Below are positions 1 through 8,027 of a stretch of 64,000 nt of DNA, piece by piece. The notes below the pieces were generated by a model. The model was not told the DNA's origin. It searched no databases and was given only the letters and a program-made list of their open reading frames with translations. Source of the stretch: Desulfuromusa sp. (GTDB taxonomy: Bacteria; Desulfobacterota; Desulfuromonadia; Desulfuromonadales; Geopsychrobacteraceae). The translations under genes were made by a program, and so were the position numbers. Positions within the stretch are counted from its first letter, which is position 1. Each line of letters starts with the position of its first letter. The stretch is from assembly GCA_016744595.1 (NCBI GenBank), contig JADGEB010000012.1, forward strand, positions 1-64,000, given 5' to 3'.

Positions 1-2
1 CT

Positions 3-407
3 ATCGTATTTGGTCTCTTTAACCGTGACGGTAGAGTGTACACTGAAATAGTTCCAAACGCGTCTAAGTATGCGTTGCAAAAGGTGATTAGAGGCCATGT
101 TAGTATCGACAGTGTTATTCATTCTGACGGCTGGCGAGGGTACAATGGTCTCGTTGATCTTGGTTATGCAAAACACTTCCGTGTGCATCATGGAAAGAAT
201 GAATTTGCCAGAGGCAATAAACATATCAATGGCATTGAATCATTCTGGAGTTATGCAAAACGTCACCTAGTGCAATTCAATGGTGTGCCTCGTCACACGT
301 TCTATTTGCACTTAAAAGAAATTGAGTTCCGATTCAACCATCGGAATGATAATCTATATCGTGTTCTGCTTAAGTTGCTAAGAGAAAAACCACTCTTTGC
401 TTCCTAA
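3..407 (+). CDS. IS1595-family (ISXO2-like) DDE transposase, 5' end outside window
   Basis: C-terminal 134 residues of an IS1595/ISXO2-type transposase; the frame is open to the left edge, so the N-terminal zinc-ribbon part is not visible. The reading starts IVFGLFNRDGRVYTEIVPNA, a typical ISXO2 core strand. The second catalytic Asp is in IHSDGWRGYNGL and the catalytic Asp/Glu-type position in the helix NGIESFWSYAKRHL, followed by the usual FNHR segment near the end. The protein ends naturally at a TAA, so the visible part looks intact. Such proteins cut and paste their own insertion sequence. A short internal GTG at 36 exists but is not a plausible start, because the family homology continues upstream of it. 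I could not identify the right-hand inverted repeat of the element. Confidence 0.85.
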   Translation: MVFGLFNRDGRVYTEIVPNASKYALQKVIRGHVSIDSVIHSDGWRGYNGLVDLGYAKHFRVHHGKNEFARGNKHINGIESFWSYAKRHLVQFNGVPRHTFYLHLKEIEFRFNHRNDNLYRVLLKLLREKPLFAS

Positions 408-860
408 GCCCCTTAGTTATTACGAAGAATCGTGTGAAGTTTGAGCGTGGCGGTAGAGTTGTTATTTTTGCATGTGGTATACCGTCAAATAAATAGCGGA
501 ACACTATTGATCTGTCAATATTGTGACGATAGCTGTTCAGTTCTTTATTTGTCTATTTTCACATTAAAATAATACCTTTGTTTTGCCATACACACTGAGA
601 TTGGTGATACACAGTTTCGTCAATATATTGACGAAACTGTGTATTTTTTTCTGCTGCCAGTGAGCTCTATGTGGCTAAAATGATCAGTATTGTGAAAGTA
701 CTACGATTGTTCTATGTCTAACCTACTGAAATAAATGAAAAAATTTATTTATATTGTATCCCCCTCTACACACAATATAAATTTGGCACAGCTCATGTAG
801 ATATTATCAGGAAAGTGTTTCTGAGAGATGTCGGTACTACAATATCTGTGATGGGGGTCT
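408..860. other. Intergenic region beside the IS remnant
   Basis: AT-rich stretch of about 450 bases without a convincing gene. It presumably holds the right end of the insertion sequence just after 407, although I cannot recognise the terminal repeat. The only clear structure is the palindrome at 607-644. A weak sequence resembling a sigma-54 -24 element near 785 lacks a matching -12 element. Confidence 0.5.
607..650 (+). terminator. Perfect 38-bp palindrome followed by a T run
   Basis: Bases 607-644 read identically on both strands: arm ATACACAGTTTCGTCAATA followed immediately by its reverse complement. A run of seven Ts ends at 650 on the plus strand. A 19-bp stem plus T run fits a rho-independent terminator, possibly for transcription leaving the insertion sequence. 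The absence of any loop and the perfect symmetry would equally suit a dimeric-protein binding site. Confidence 0.55.
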
Positions 861-1019
861 ATGATGAAATGTCCAAAGTGTAAAGGAAGGATGTATTCAG
901 AAAAGTATTATGATTTTGTTCGTACTTTTGATGCTTGGAAGTGTAGTGCTTGTGGGGAAGTTATTGACCCGGTAATTCTAGCTAATCGGTCACGTTACAA
1001 CAGCTTATCAATCGGTTAG
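861..1019 (+). CDS. Small zinc-ribbon protein (52 aa)
   Basis: A 52-codon frame too short for most gene callers. It starts at ATG 861 behind GGGGG, with a second ATG at 864, and is followed about 30 bases later by a good terminator. The protein has two knuckles, CPKC near residue 4 and CSAC near residue 33, separated by a conserved-looking stretch with FVRTFDAWKC, then CGEVIDPVILANR. This is the layout of a small zinc-ribbon family common in Desulfuromonadales genomes; its function is unknown to me. The two CxxC pairs very probably bind one zinc ion. It stands alone on the plus strand between the insertion sequence and the minus-strand acetate genes. Confidence 0.75.
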   Translation: MMKCPKCKGRMYSEKYYDFVRTFDAWKCSACGEVIDPVILANRSRYNSLSIG

Positions 1020-1048
1020 CAACCGTCCGACAAATAAAATTAATCTTA

Positions 1049-1079
1049 AGGCCGAAGTAATAACTTCGGCCTTTTTTGT
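1049..1079 (+). terminator. Rho-independent terminator after zinc-ribbon gene
   Basis: Inverted repeat AGGCCGAAGT / ACTTCGGCCT around an AATA loop, followed by TTTTT. It closes the transcript of the small gene at 861-1019. Confidence 0.85.
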
Positions 1080-1126
1080 TGATGGGAAAATTTGAACTTC
1101 TTATCTTTAATGGTATTGGTAAATTG

Positions 1127-1750
1127 TTAGCGTCCTATTTTCTGTTCTTGGCTGGGTTTTCTGAAACCAGACAGGACTTTGATTAGACCGATTACCGCTA
1201 TCCCGAAAAAGAATATTCCTCGCCAGACAGCAGGTTGTTTTCCTTCACTGATAAAGATCGTGTTTTCCGTCACTGAGATATCCATTGCAGTGAGTAGCTC
1301 GGTCAGTTTCTTCAGATTTGAGTCAGCAACAAGGTTATTTGCCGTCATACCGGTGAGTTGTCGTTGTGCAGAAAATAGGTGTTGATTGTCTTGTAGAAAT
1401 GCTTGTTGTTGTTCGTCTGTTTCGAGCATGAAATAATATGTTTTTAACGCTTCAATTATCTTCGGTTCACGGGTTTCAAACCAAATTTTCATCTCGCTGG
1501 TGTCTTCAGCGGGCTTCAACGGAACTAGGAATGAGCCGATTTCCATAGTTCCAGACATGTTTATCGCTTGTAATAAATCTTGATAGCCATCATTGACAGT
1601 GATCCATTCACGCGGTGCCCCATTTTTTTCTAAATCGACAATAGAAATTTCAAGAGGTTCTGAATTCCGCAATAACAGGCTCAAATCAGCATAGCCGAGC
1701 CATCCAAGAATAAGACAGATTGCAATGATGGTGACGCGAAATTGTTTCAT
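1127..1750 (-). CDS. Hypothetical two-TM membrane protein (207 aa)
   Basis: Unrecognised protein. It has a hydrophobic N-terminal segment at about residues 5-25 and a second at about 176-195, followed by a short basic tail (KVLSGFRKPSQEQK). The roughly 150 residues between them should lie outside the cytoplasmic membrane and contain no cysteines or obvious catalytic motif. The gene follows the acetate symporter on the same strand but is separated from it by a terminator at 1777-1803, so it probably has its own promoter or relies on read-through. The start ATG at 1750 has GGGAAA upstream. No function is proposed. Confidence 0.7.
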   Translation of the reverse strand: MKQFRVTIIAICLILGWLGYADLSLLLRNSEPLEISIVDLEKNGAPREWITVNDGYQDLLQAINMSGTMEIGSFLVPLKPAEDTSEMKIWFETREPKIIEALKTYYFMLETDEQQQAFLQDNQHLFSAQRQLTGMTANNLVADSNLKKLTELLTAMDISVTENTIFISEGKQPAVWRGIFFFGIAVIGLIKVLSGFRKPSQEQKIGR

Positions 1751-1776
1751 AATTGTTTCCCGGTGTCTGTTTGGAT

Positions 1777-1803
1777 AAAAAAAGAGCCGCCCATAGGCGG
1801 CTC
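1777..1803 (-). terminator. Terminator after acetate symporter
   Basis: On the minus strand GAGCCGCC-TATG-GGCGGCTC is followed by a T run of seven. It ends the DUF485-actP transcript. Confidence 0.85.
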
Positions 1804-1846
1804 GAGTATTGCAAAAAATTAGTTGAAGTACAAGTTTTCTTCCTGG

Positions 1847-3772
1847 CTATGCAGCTTCCTTGGCACCACTGACAGCAGCTCCCTTTTGGGTGATCATTGA
1901 AACAATGACCAGAGCGAGGAAGGATAGCGGGATGGAAATCAGTGCAGGACTGTTGAATTGCACTGGTGCATCGGCTGGTAGATTGCCATAGCGTACCCAC
2001 ATGTCGGGTGAAACTAGGATCAGCCCCAATGAGCTGACCAAGCCGACCAGGATCGAAGCTGCAATACCGGGTGCTGTAGTTTTACTCCAGAACAATAACA
2101 TCAGGATTGCAGGTAGGTTTGCCGAAGCTGCTACCGCAAAAGCCCAACCGACCAAGAATGAAACATTCATTCCTTCAAAAATGATCCCCAGGTAGATGGC
2201 AATACAGCCAATAATTACAGCAGAGATCTTACCCGCAAGTACCTTACCACGGTCAGTCATTTTCATACCGAGGAAGTTATCCATCAAGTCGTGAGCAATC
2301 GCTCCAGAAGCCGCCACAATTAATCCTGAGACGGTACCTAGGACGGTTGCGAAGGCCAGTGAGGAAATGATTGAGAACATGACAAACCCGAAAGACAGGG
2401 CCAGTAATGGTGCAGACATGTTGTTGTCTGCAATATTAATAACGCCGTTGGTCATGGCGCCCATCCCCATGAACAGGGTTAGAACGTAAAAGAAACCGAT
2501 TGCAGCAATAGCTACAATTGTTGATTTACGCGCTGCCGCTTGACTTGGAACTGTGTAATAACGGATCAGAATATGTGGAAGTGCTGCCGTTCCACAAAAC
2601 AGAGCTAGCATCAACGACAAGAAGTTGAATTTCTGCAGACCTGTAGCATTATCGACCTTGAATTTCAAACCCGGACGCAATACCCGGGAGCCCGGGGTTG
2701 GTTTCTGGTAGTAGATTGTGGTGGTGCTTCCATCAATCTTCACATACTTTTTGCCCCAGAGAACAATCGTTGAATCTTTTAGGGCGGATAAAAAAGCAAG
2801 AGGACCAACCGCACCAGTTGTTGTTACTTCTTCGCCATTGATCCTTAATTCTTTGATATGACCGATTGGGAAGAATTGACCGTCTTCAGCTGGAGAGCCA
2901 TTGAAAAGTTTAGTGCCATCTGCCATTTTTGTGACAAACAGGGTCTCTTCCAAGGTGTAGCCGGTGTCACTTTTGAGCATACTCCATATAGATTCTTTGC
3001 CATCTTTTGCTAGCTTAACGAAGCCAGCTTTGCCAAACGCTGAATCCAAGCCGGAAACAACAGTATAGCCTTCTTCTACCAATACTAATGCACTGTCAGC
3101 ATGCAGAGTTTTAAAATCATGGTAAGGAGTTCCATTGTTGTCAGCTGGAGTTGTGGAAAGACCACGGTACAGTACCATCCCCACCAAAACTGTTGACATG
3201 ATCAACAACATCCCACCTTTGAAAAATTGAACATAGGTGGTTGAGGCCATTCCGGCTGTTGCGACAATAAGGGTAACAACGATACCGACAATACAAACGC
3301 CAACCCAGTGAGGCAAGCCAAGTAGTGGTTGTACTAGAACTCCGGCGCCTACCATTTGTGGAATCAGGTAGAAAATAGAAACCAGTAATGTAGAAATAGC
3401 AGCCATTAACTGAATAGCTTTTGAGTTGAATTTTGAATCAAGTGCGTCGGTAAAGGTGTATTTACCGAGGCGTTTCATTGGCTCAGCAACCAGAAACAAT
3501 GCGACAATCCAGCCCGCAAGGTAGCCGATAGAATACATCCAGCCATCATAACCGGCTGTGGCAATCATCCCACAAATACCCAGGAAAGATGCGGCAGAGA
3601 GATAGTCACCAGCAAAGGCAATACCGTTAGTTGCCCAATGGATGTTTCCACCGGCGGCATAGTATCCATCAGCCGAGCTGGCACGCCGAGATAGGTAGAA
3701 GGATAGCCCTAGAACAAATAGAACGAAAACAACGAATAGGCTGATAGCCAAGGGGGATTGGGTATAGATCAT
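1847..3772 (-). CDS. actP: Cation/acetate symporter ActP-like (SSS family, 641 aa)
   Basis: Sodium:solute symporter family permease resembling ActP, which takes up acetate and other short monocarboxylates with a cation across the inner membrane. Family segments are visible: FAGDYLSAASFLGI, the TM region ending in AGMASTTYVQFFKG, and PHILIRYYTVPSQAAARKS near residue 400. It is about 90 residues longer than Escherichia coli ActP (549 aa). The extra length lies mainly between residues about 203 and 376, a hydrophilic stretch rich in charged residues that should form a large extramembrane loop. The start ATG has GAGGAGG upstream and lies 13 bases after the DUF485 gene, forming a two-gene operon. 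In this group acetate is a usual electron donor, which fits the role; the exact substrate is inferred. Confidence 0.88.
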   Translation of the reverse strand: MIYTQSPLAISLFVVFVLFVLGLSFYLSRRASSADGYYAAGGNIHWATNGIAFAGDYLSAASFLGICGMIATAGYDGWMYSIGYLAGWIVALFLVAEPMKRLGKYTFTDALDSKFNSKAIQLMAAISTLLVSIFYLIPQMVGAGVLVQPLLGLPHWVGVCIVGIVVTLIVATAGMASTTYVQFFKGGMLLIMSTVLVGMVLYRGLSTTPADNNGTPYHDFKTLHADSALVLVEEGYTVVSGLDSAFGKAGFVKLAKDGKESIWSMLKSDTGYTLEETLFVTKMADGTKLFNGSPAEDGQFFPIGHIKELRINGEEVTTTGAVGPLAFLSALKDSTIVLWGKKYVKIDGSTTTIYYQKPTPGSRVLRPGLKFKVDNATGLQKFNFLSLMLALFCGTAALPHILIRYYTVPSQAAARKSTIVAIAAIGFFYVLTLFMGMGAMTNGVINIADNNMSAPLLALSFGFVMFSIISSLAFATVLGTVSGLIVAASGAIAHDLMDNFLGMKMTDRGKVLAGKISAVIIGCIAIYLGIIFEGMNVSFLVGWAFAVAASANLPAILMLLFWSKTTAPGIAASILVGLVSSLGLILVSPDMWVRYGNLPADAPVQFNSPALISIPLSFLALVIVSMITQKGAAVSGAKEAA

Positions 3773-3785
3773 GTTATCAGCCTCC

Positions 3786-4052
3786 TCAGCTGTTCATCTG
3801 TTTTTCTGCTTTGGTGCAGAGATGGTTGTAGAAAAGAGCCATCACCAAAGCAAGGGCTATCAACCCAAAGCCCCAGATTACGGCGGCAGTTTGGCCGAAG
3901 ATGATAGTTTCCATTGCTTTAGGGTTGGTTGCATTCAGCCCAACAAAGGCGGCGTAGACCAGGGTGTATATAATGAACATTTTTACACCTAATCTGGTTT
4001 TGTAGCTGGACGCATCATCTTTGCCGAGTTTTACGGCAGGTCCGTGTCCCAT
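3786..4052 (-). CDS. DUF485 small membrane protein, symporter partner (88 aa)
   Basis: YjcH/DUF485-type protein with two transmembrane helices (around MFIIYTLVYAAFVGLNA and AAVIWGFGLIALALVMALFY) and short polar ends. DUF485 genes are almost always found immediately before an acetate/solute:sodium symporter gene, as here, and are thought to act with it; the mechanism is not established. The start is placed at the ATG ending at 4052 because GAGAGGAGAT precedes it. A longer frame upstream runs through a hairpin in the leader and has no homology. Confidence 0.88.
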   Translation of the reverse strand: MGHGPAVKLGKDDASSYKTRLGVKMFIIYTLVYAAFVGLNATNPKAMETIIFGQTAAVIWGFGLIALALVMALFYNHLCTKAEKQMNS

Positions 4053-4498
4053 AAAAAAATCTCCTCTCTCAATGCTTCGAGGCTTCGAAAGCCTCTTCTT
4101 ATGAAAAGTGCCAAAACCGGTTTTGTTTCCGGTCAATAAAACAATATCGCTATGTGGTTGAATTTATACGATAGTATGTAATGTCTTCTGATAAAAAATG
4201 AGTGATGTTGGTTGTTCTTCCAGGCGGCATAATACGTTGTTATAGAAAACTGTCAATAGGTGTTTTATTGATAGAATTCTGTTTTGCCTGCTGAGACGTT
4301 GTTATTTTTATATGATATGATTTGATGTGTAGTGAAATTAAGTATTTACACAGTCATTCGTGGGGATGGAAGTTGTAAGTACTCAAAGGTCGCTAAATTA
4401 TGATTGGAATAAAATAATATATGTTCGGGCTAATCTTGTTCCCCTAACGGCATTCTATTTTTGATAAAATCATCCATTTTAAGTATTTTGCTTAGTGA
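4053..4498. other. Intergenic region upstream of the acetate operon
   Basis: About 445 AT-rich bases between the DUF485 start and the epmA stop, presumably carrying the promoter of the acetate operon. A small hairpin, AGGCTT-CGA-AAGCCT (about 4080-4094), lies in the leader just upstream of the ribosome binding site. I see no gene and no clear -35/-10 or sigma-54 pair. Confidence 0.5.
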
Positions 4499-5410
4499 TT
4501 AAAGTTGTTCCGGAGTGAAACTTACAACTTCATCGATCTTGTTTTGGTCACAAAACAGCATTACCAGTCGATCAAGACCGAGAGCAATCCCTGCAGAAGG
4601 ATGAAGAGTGCTTAATTCTTTAAGAAATGGGGCAGGGCTTGGATATGGAGGTTTGCCTTCTTTGCGACGCAGAAGTTCTTCCTTGGTAAATCGTTGTTGC
4701 TGTTCAACTGGGTCGGTCAGCTCTGAAAAGGCGTTGGCAAGCTCTAAGCCACCTATATACAACTCGAAACGTTCGGCCACCAAGGGGTCTTCAGGTTTCT
4801 TCCTTGCGAGAGAGGCATGTTCGATTGGATATTCAGTAAGAAAAAATGGCCGGTATGCGGGCAAATTTGGTTCAATATCCAGGGCAATGATAGAGTCAAA
4901 TTTTTCTGTGGCAAGTGCTGTTTCCAATGGTGTTGAGCTGAATTGTAAAAAAGCCTCGGTAATTGTCATCCGTGGCCAGGGTGGTGATAGGTCGATAGTT
5001 TTTCCTTGCCAGCTTATATGTTGATCTAAACTCAGATGAAGAAAAAGCTCTTCGCAGTCATGCATCAATTGGTGATAATCAGAATGACTTCGATACCACT
5101 CCAACATGCTGTATTCGGGTAAATGTGTTGTGCCACGTTCTCCGGCTCGCCAACAGCGGCAGATCTGAAAAAGTTTGTCATATCCAGCAGCCAATAACCG
5201 TTTCATGCAAAGTTCAGGAGATGTGTGTAGAAACCAGTCAGCGGAGGGAATCGCGTCAATATGTCGTTCGGGTACGTTAGCTGGAATTCGATGTGGTGTT
5301 TCAATTTCTAGGAAATTACGCTCAACAAAGAAAGCCCGGATCTGTTGAATGATCCGGGCTCGTTTCTCAAGGGTTGGCCGTTTACGAGCCAGTTGCCAGT
5401 TTGGTTCCAT
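4499..5410 (-). CDS. epmA: EF-P lysine ligase EpmA (GenX/PoxA, LysRS-like)
   Basis: Class II aminoacyl-tRNA synthetase paralogue that keeps only the lysyl-tRNA synthetase catalytic core (303 aa, no anticodon-binding domain). EpmA attaches (R)-beta-lysine or lysine to the conserved lysine of elongation factor P. Motif 1 is seen as FLEIETP, motif 2 as RCWRAGERGTTHLPEYSMLEWY, and motif 3 as GIALGLDRLVML near the C-terminus. The gene follows efp on the same strand with a gap of only two bases, so enzyme and substrate are co-transcribed. The lysine 2,3-aminomutase EpmB is not in this window. Confidence 0.95.
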   Translation of the reverse strand: MEPNWQLARKRPTLEKRARIIQQIRAFFVERNFLEIETPHRIPANVPERHIDAIPSADWFLHTSPELCMKRLLAAGYDKLFQICRCWRAGERGTTHLPEYSMLEWYRSHSDYHQLMHDCEELFLHLSLDQHISWQGKTIDLSPPWPRMTITEAFLQFSSTPLETALATEKFDSIIALDIEPNLPAYRPFFLTEYPIEHASLARKKPEDPLVAERFELYIGGLELANAFSELTDPVEQQQRFTKEELLRRKEGKPPYPSPAPFLKELSTLHPSAGIALGLDRLVMLFCDQNKIDEVVSFTPEQL

Positions 5411-5412
5411 AT

Positions 5413-5976
5413 TTATTCTTTGACGCGAGTTACATAGTTTCGAGTGCGGGTGTCAATCTGAATCAAAGTTCCTTCATCGACGAAAGAAGGAACTTGCAGG
5501 GTGTAGCCTGTTTCAACTGTTGCAGGTTTATTGTTCCCGGCAGCAGTATCCCCTTTGACCCATGGATCTGACTGAGTAACACGCAGGTTGACGAAGATTG
5601 GTAGACTGATACCAATAGCTCGCTCTCCATACATCAGGATTTCTACATCCATGTTATCGACCAGAAAATATTTATCATCACCAAGGGTCTCTTCGGTAAG
5701 GATGATCTGCTCGTAAGATTTTTTGTCCATAAAGATATGACCACTATCATCTTGATAGAGATACTGCATGTCGCGCTCTTCTAAGCTGGCTGGTTCAAAA
5801 GATTCGCCACTGCGGTAAGTGCGGTCAAACAAAGCTCCTGTAATCATGTTGCGAAGTTTACATTTGTACAGAGCTTGACCTTTTCCCGGCTTGGTGAAAT
5901 CGTATTGAACAATGACATGTGGATCACCATCGATCAACAATTTAAGCCCTTTTTTCAGATCTGAACAATTGTACAT
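5413..5976 (-). CDS. efp: Translation elongation factor P (187 aa)
   Basis: EF-P binds ribosomes stalled at polyproline stretches and promotes peptide bond formation. Three beta-barrel domains are expected over about 187 residues, the normal length. The modification loop reads TKPGKGQA with Lys32 at the tip, as expected for a factor lysylated by the EpmA encoded directly downstream. The C-terminal signature is seen as GNNKPATVETGYTLQVPSFV. The start ATG is preceded by AAAGGAG. The intergenic space of about 110 bases upstream must hold the promoter. Confidence 0.97.
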   Translation of the reverse strand: MYNCSDLKKGLKLLIDGDPHVIVQYDFTKPGKGQALYKCKLRNMITGALFDRTYRSGESFEPASLEERDMQYLYQDDSGHIFMDKKSYEQIILTEETLGDDKYFLVDNMDVEILMYGERAIGISLPIFVNLRVTQSDPWVKGDTAAGNNKPATVETGYTLQVPSFVDEGTLIQIDTRTRNYVTRVKE

Positions 5977-6087
5977 ATATGACTCCTTTTAGAGATCCTT
6001 GTTTGACAAATTTGAAGGCGGCATTTAACCATAATCTACAAGCATTTGTCACCGGAAAAGCCCGCTTTGTCTTTTTACTGTCAATCT

Positions 6088-7389
6088 TCAGAGGGGCGCA
6101 GCGTGGCGAATTTTTTCTGACTGATGTTGGCGTTGATAGTAGAGATAGAGAGATTCCAACACTTCTGCCGCTAGCAACAAACCAATGGCGATAGCAATAC
6201 CGGAAACAGGTGGTTGCCAGATGACAAGAGGCCACCATAGAATTAGGAGAAATCCACTTTTTAAGAGGGTAGAACGTCCCAGTTGCCCTGTTTGGTTGGC
6301 TCCAGCAAACCAGCCCCGTAGAAGGTTAGTCAGCCCGTAAAAGAATGGGAAAATTGAGCAAGCTGCCAGTGGTAATTGCAGGTAGAGGCGCAGATCTGTT
6401 TCAACTCCTAGAAGTTGACCAAGAAAGAATTGATTAAATGGTCCTGCAGCTAACAAAACCAAAAAACCCAGAGAAAGGGAGATGAAAAAACTAAAGCGGA
6501 GTAGGGTGCGGTTATCTTCCATCGTCTTGACCAGAGTCAGATAGGCCTGTTGTAAATTACGCATCGGTCCGGCTAGCAGGAACAGAAAACCGCGGATCAC
6601 ACCAAACGCTGCCAAAGCCAGAGCTCCATCATGCAGCCGACCGATAATCGAACTGATCAACAAGGGGATAGTTTGTTGCAAACAGGACGAATAGGCGAGT
6701 GGGAATGAATAACGCAATATTTCACCGGTAGTTTTTTCCGTTTCCCCCTGATTCTGAGGCAGCCCAACTTTCCAGGCTAGCCAGGAAATAACCAGTGTTT
6801 CTGTTACGACGCAACTAACCAGAGCAAAGGCCCCAAATTGGGCACCATAAAACCATTTGTGGCCAACCATGAGAAATCCGAACAACGCTACCACTCTGAC
6901 TCCAGTGGCCAAAGAAACCAGACTGGTTTTTCTTGCGCGGATGATCAATCCCTGGCAAAAGCCACGGATGCCGGTAAAAAATGGAAGGAATGCTAATATA
7001 TACAGGGCTTTCTTCGCCTCTACAACAACTTCGTTGGGGGTTCCTAAGAGCTTAATCAGAACGAGATCACCAAGTGGTGTAAAGGCAATTAATGACAGCA
7101 TAATTGCAACGTATAGAGCGACCAGGCCTATAAATATTAAGACCCCGATCACTGATTTCCGTCCACGAACCATCGCGATGGTAATGGTATGGTTCTGATA
7201 GGAAGGGGAGGCAATAAACAGATGAACCACTAGTGCAACCGACATGCCGGCCAGAGCGGTGATGTAATCGTCAAGCCTGGCCAGAGCGCCATTAATGACG
7301 GTATGAGAAATACTCATTAACTGGACATTGAGCACTAATGGGAAAAAGAAAAAAGCAATCTCTCGAGTAGTCAGACCCTTCTCATTCAA
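6088..7389 (-). CDS. Multidrug/polysaccharide-type MOP superfamily transporter (433 aa)
   Basis: Polytopic inner-membrane protein with about 12 hydrophobic segments, resembling MATE/ankylosis-like members of the MOP flippase superfamily. I cannot assign a substrate. The start is a TTG at 7389 inside the end of the phosphatase gene (8-base overlap), with AGG eight bases upstream; there is no in-frame ATG before residue 25. The overlap suggests co-transcription and translational coupling with gph. The C-terminus (YYQRQHQSEKIRHA) is cytoplasmic and basic. Family-level assignment only. Confidence 0.7.
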   Translation of the reverse strand: MNEKGLTTREIAFFFFPLVLNVQLMSISHTVINGALARLDDYITALAGMSVALVVHLFIASPSYQNHTITIAMVRGRKSVIGVLIFIGLVALYVAIMLSLIAFTPLGDLVLIKLLGTPNEVVVEAKKALYILAFLPFFTGIRGFCQGLIIRARKTSLVSLATGVRVVALFGFLMVGHKWFYGAQFGAFALVSCVVTETLVISWLAWKVGLPQNQGETEKTTGEILRYSFPLAYSSCLQQTIPLLISSIIGRLHDGALALAAFGVIRGFLFLLAGPMRNLQQAYLTLVKTMEDNRTLLRFSFFISLSLGFLVLLAAGPFNQFFLGQLLGVETDLRLYLQLPLAACSIFPFFYGLTNLLRGWFAGANQTGQLGRSTLLKSGFLLILWWPLVIWQPPVSGIAIAIGLLLAAEVLESLYLYYQRQHQSEKIRHAAPL

Positions 7390-8026
7390 GAGAAGGGCCT
7401 GGGAATAGTTGGAGCAGATCGGTTGGTTGTTCAGCGTAGAAATCAGTCGTCAGTCCATCGGTATGACCCATTCCGTAGGCACAAAAGCAGGTTGCTATTC
7501 CAGCTTTACGGCCGGAATAAAGATCAGTATGGTGATCGCCGATCATAACGGCCTGTTTCGGGTCTGCACCCAATCCTTCCAGTGCTTTGATAACCGGTAG
7601 TGGATGCGGTTTTTTTTCAGCGTAGCTGTCACCGCCAATGACAATTTTGAATTTTTTGATCAGGTTCAGGCCTTCAAGTATATTCATGGTTAATTGATGT
7701 GGTTTATTAGTGACTATTGCCATTTTGTCTGCTGGATGGCTGTTTAGGAGCTCTTCGACTCCTGGATAGCAATGGGTGTGGTCAAGTAAATGTTCGCTGT
7801 ATAGCTGCATAAATCTATCGATATGATCGGGATGAAAAAGTTCTTCTCCGAGAGCATGTTTAACCAGAATGCCGACACCGTCGCCAACCATATGAATAAC
7901 TTGCTTTTCCAGTAGTGGTGAGCAATTCAATTCGGTGCGAAGGAGGTTGAGGGAGATGGTCAGGTCGGGAACTGAATCAACCAAAGTTCCATCAAGATCA
8001 AATAGAAGATAATTTATGCTTGTCAT
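7382..8026 (-). CDS. gph: Phosphoglycolate phosphatase-like HAD hydrolase (214 aa)
   Basis: HAD superfamily phosphatase. Motif I is FDLDGTLVDS with nucleophile Asp10 and acid Asp12, motif II is IVTNKP, the motif III lysine is in AEKKPHPLP, and motif IV is GDHHTDLYSG. The cap lies between residues about 15 and 80, as in Gph, which removes phosphate from 2-phosphoglycolate formed during DNA repair. The start at 8026 was chosen because MTSINYLLFDLDGT begins at the family position and AGAAGG lies upstream; it is almost contiguous with the yggS stop. HAD enzymes are often promiscuous, so the exact substrate is inferred. Confidence 0.85.
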   Translation of the reverse strand: MTSINYLLFDLDGTLVDSVPDLTISLNLLRTELNCSPLLEKQVIHMVGDGVGILVKHALGEELFHPDHIDRFMQLYSEHLLDHTHCYPGVEELLNSHPADKMAIVTNKPHQLTMNILEGLNLIKKFKIVIGGDSYAEKKPHPLPVIKALEGLGADPKQAVMIGDHHTDLYSGRKAGIATCFCAYGMGHTDGLTTDFYAEQPTDLLQLFPGPSLE

Positions 8027-8027
8027 T

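Noticed and set aside
784..800. Sigma-54-like promoter (TTGGCAC ... )
   Set aside because: The -24 half fits but the -12 half lacks the required GC at the correct distance.
5942..6238. Minus-strand frame across the efp/transporter gap
   Set aside because: Overlaps the well-supported ends of both real genes and has no family resemblance.
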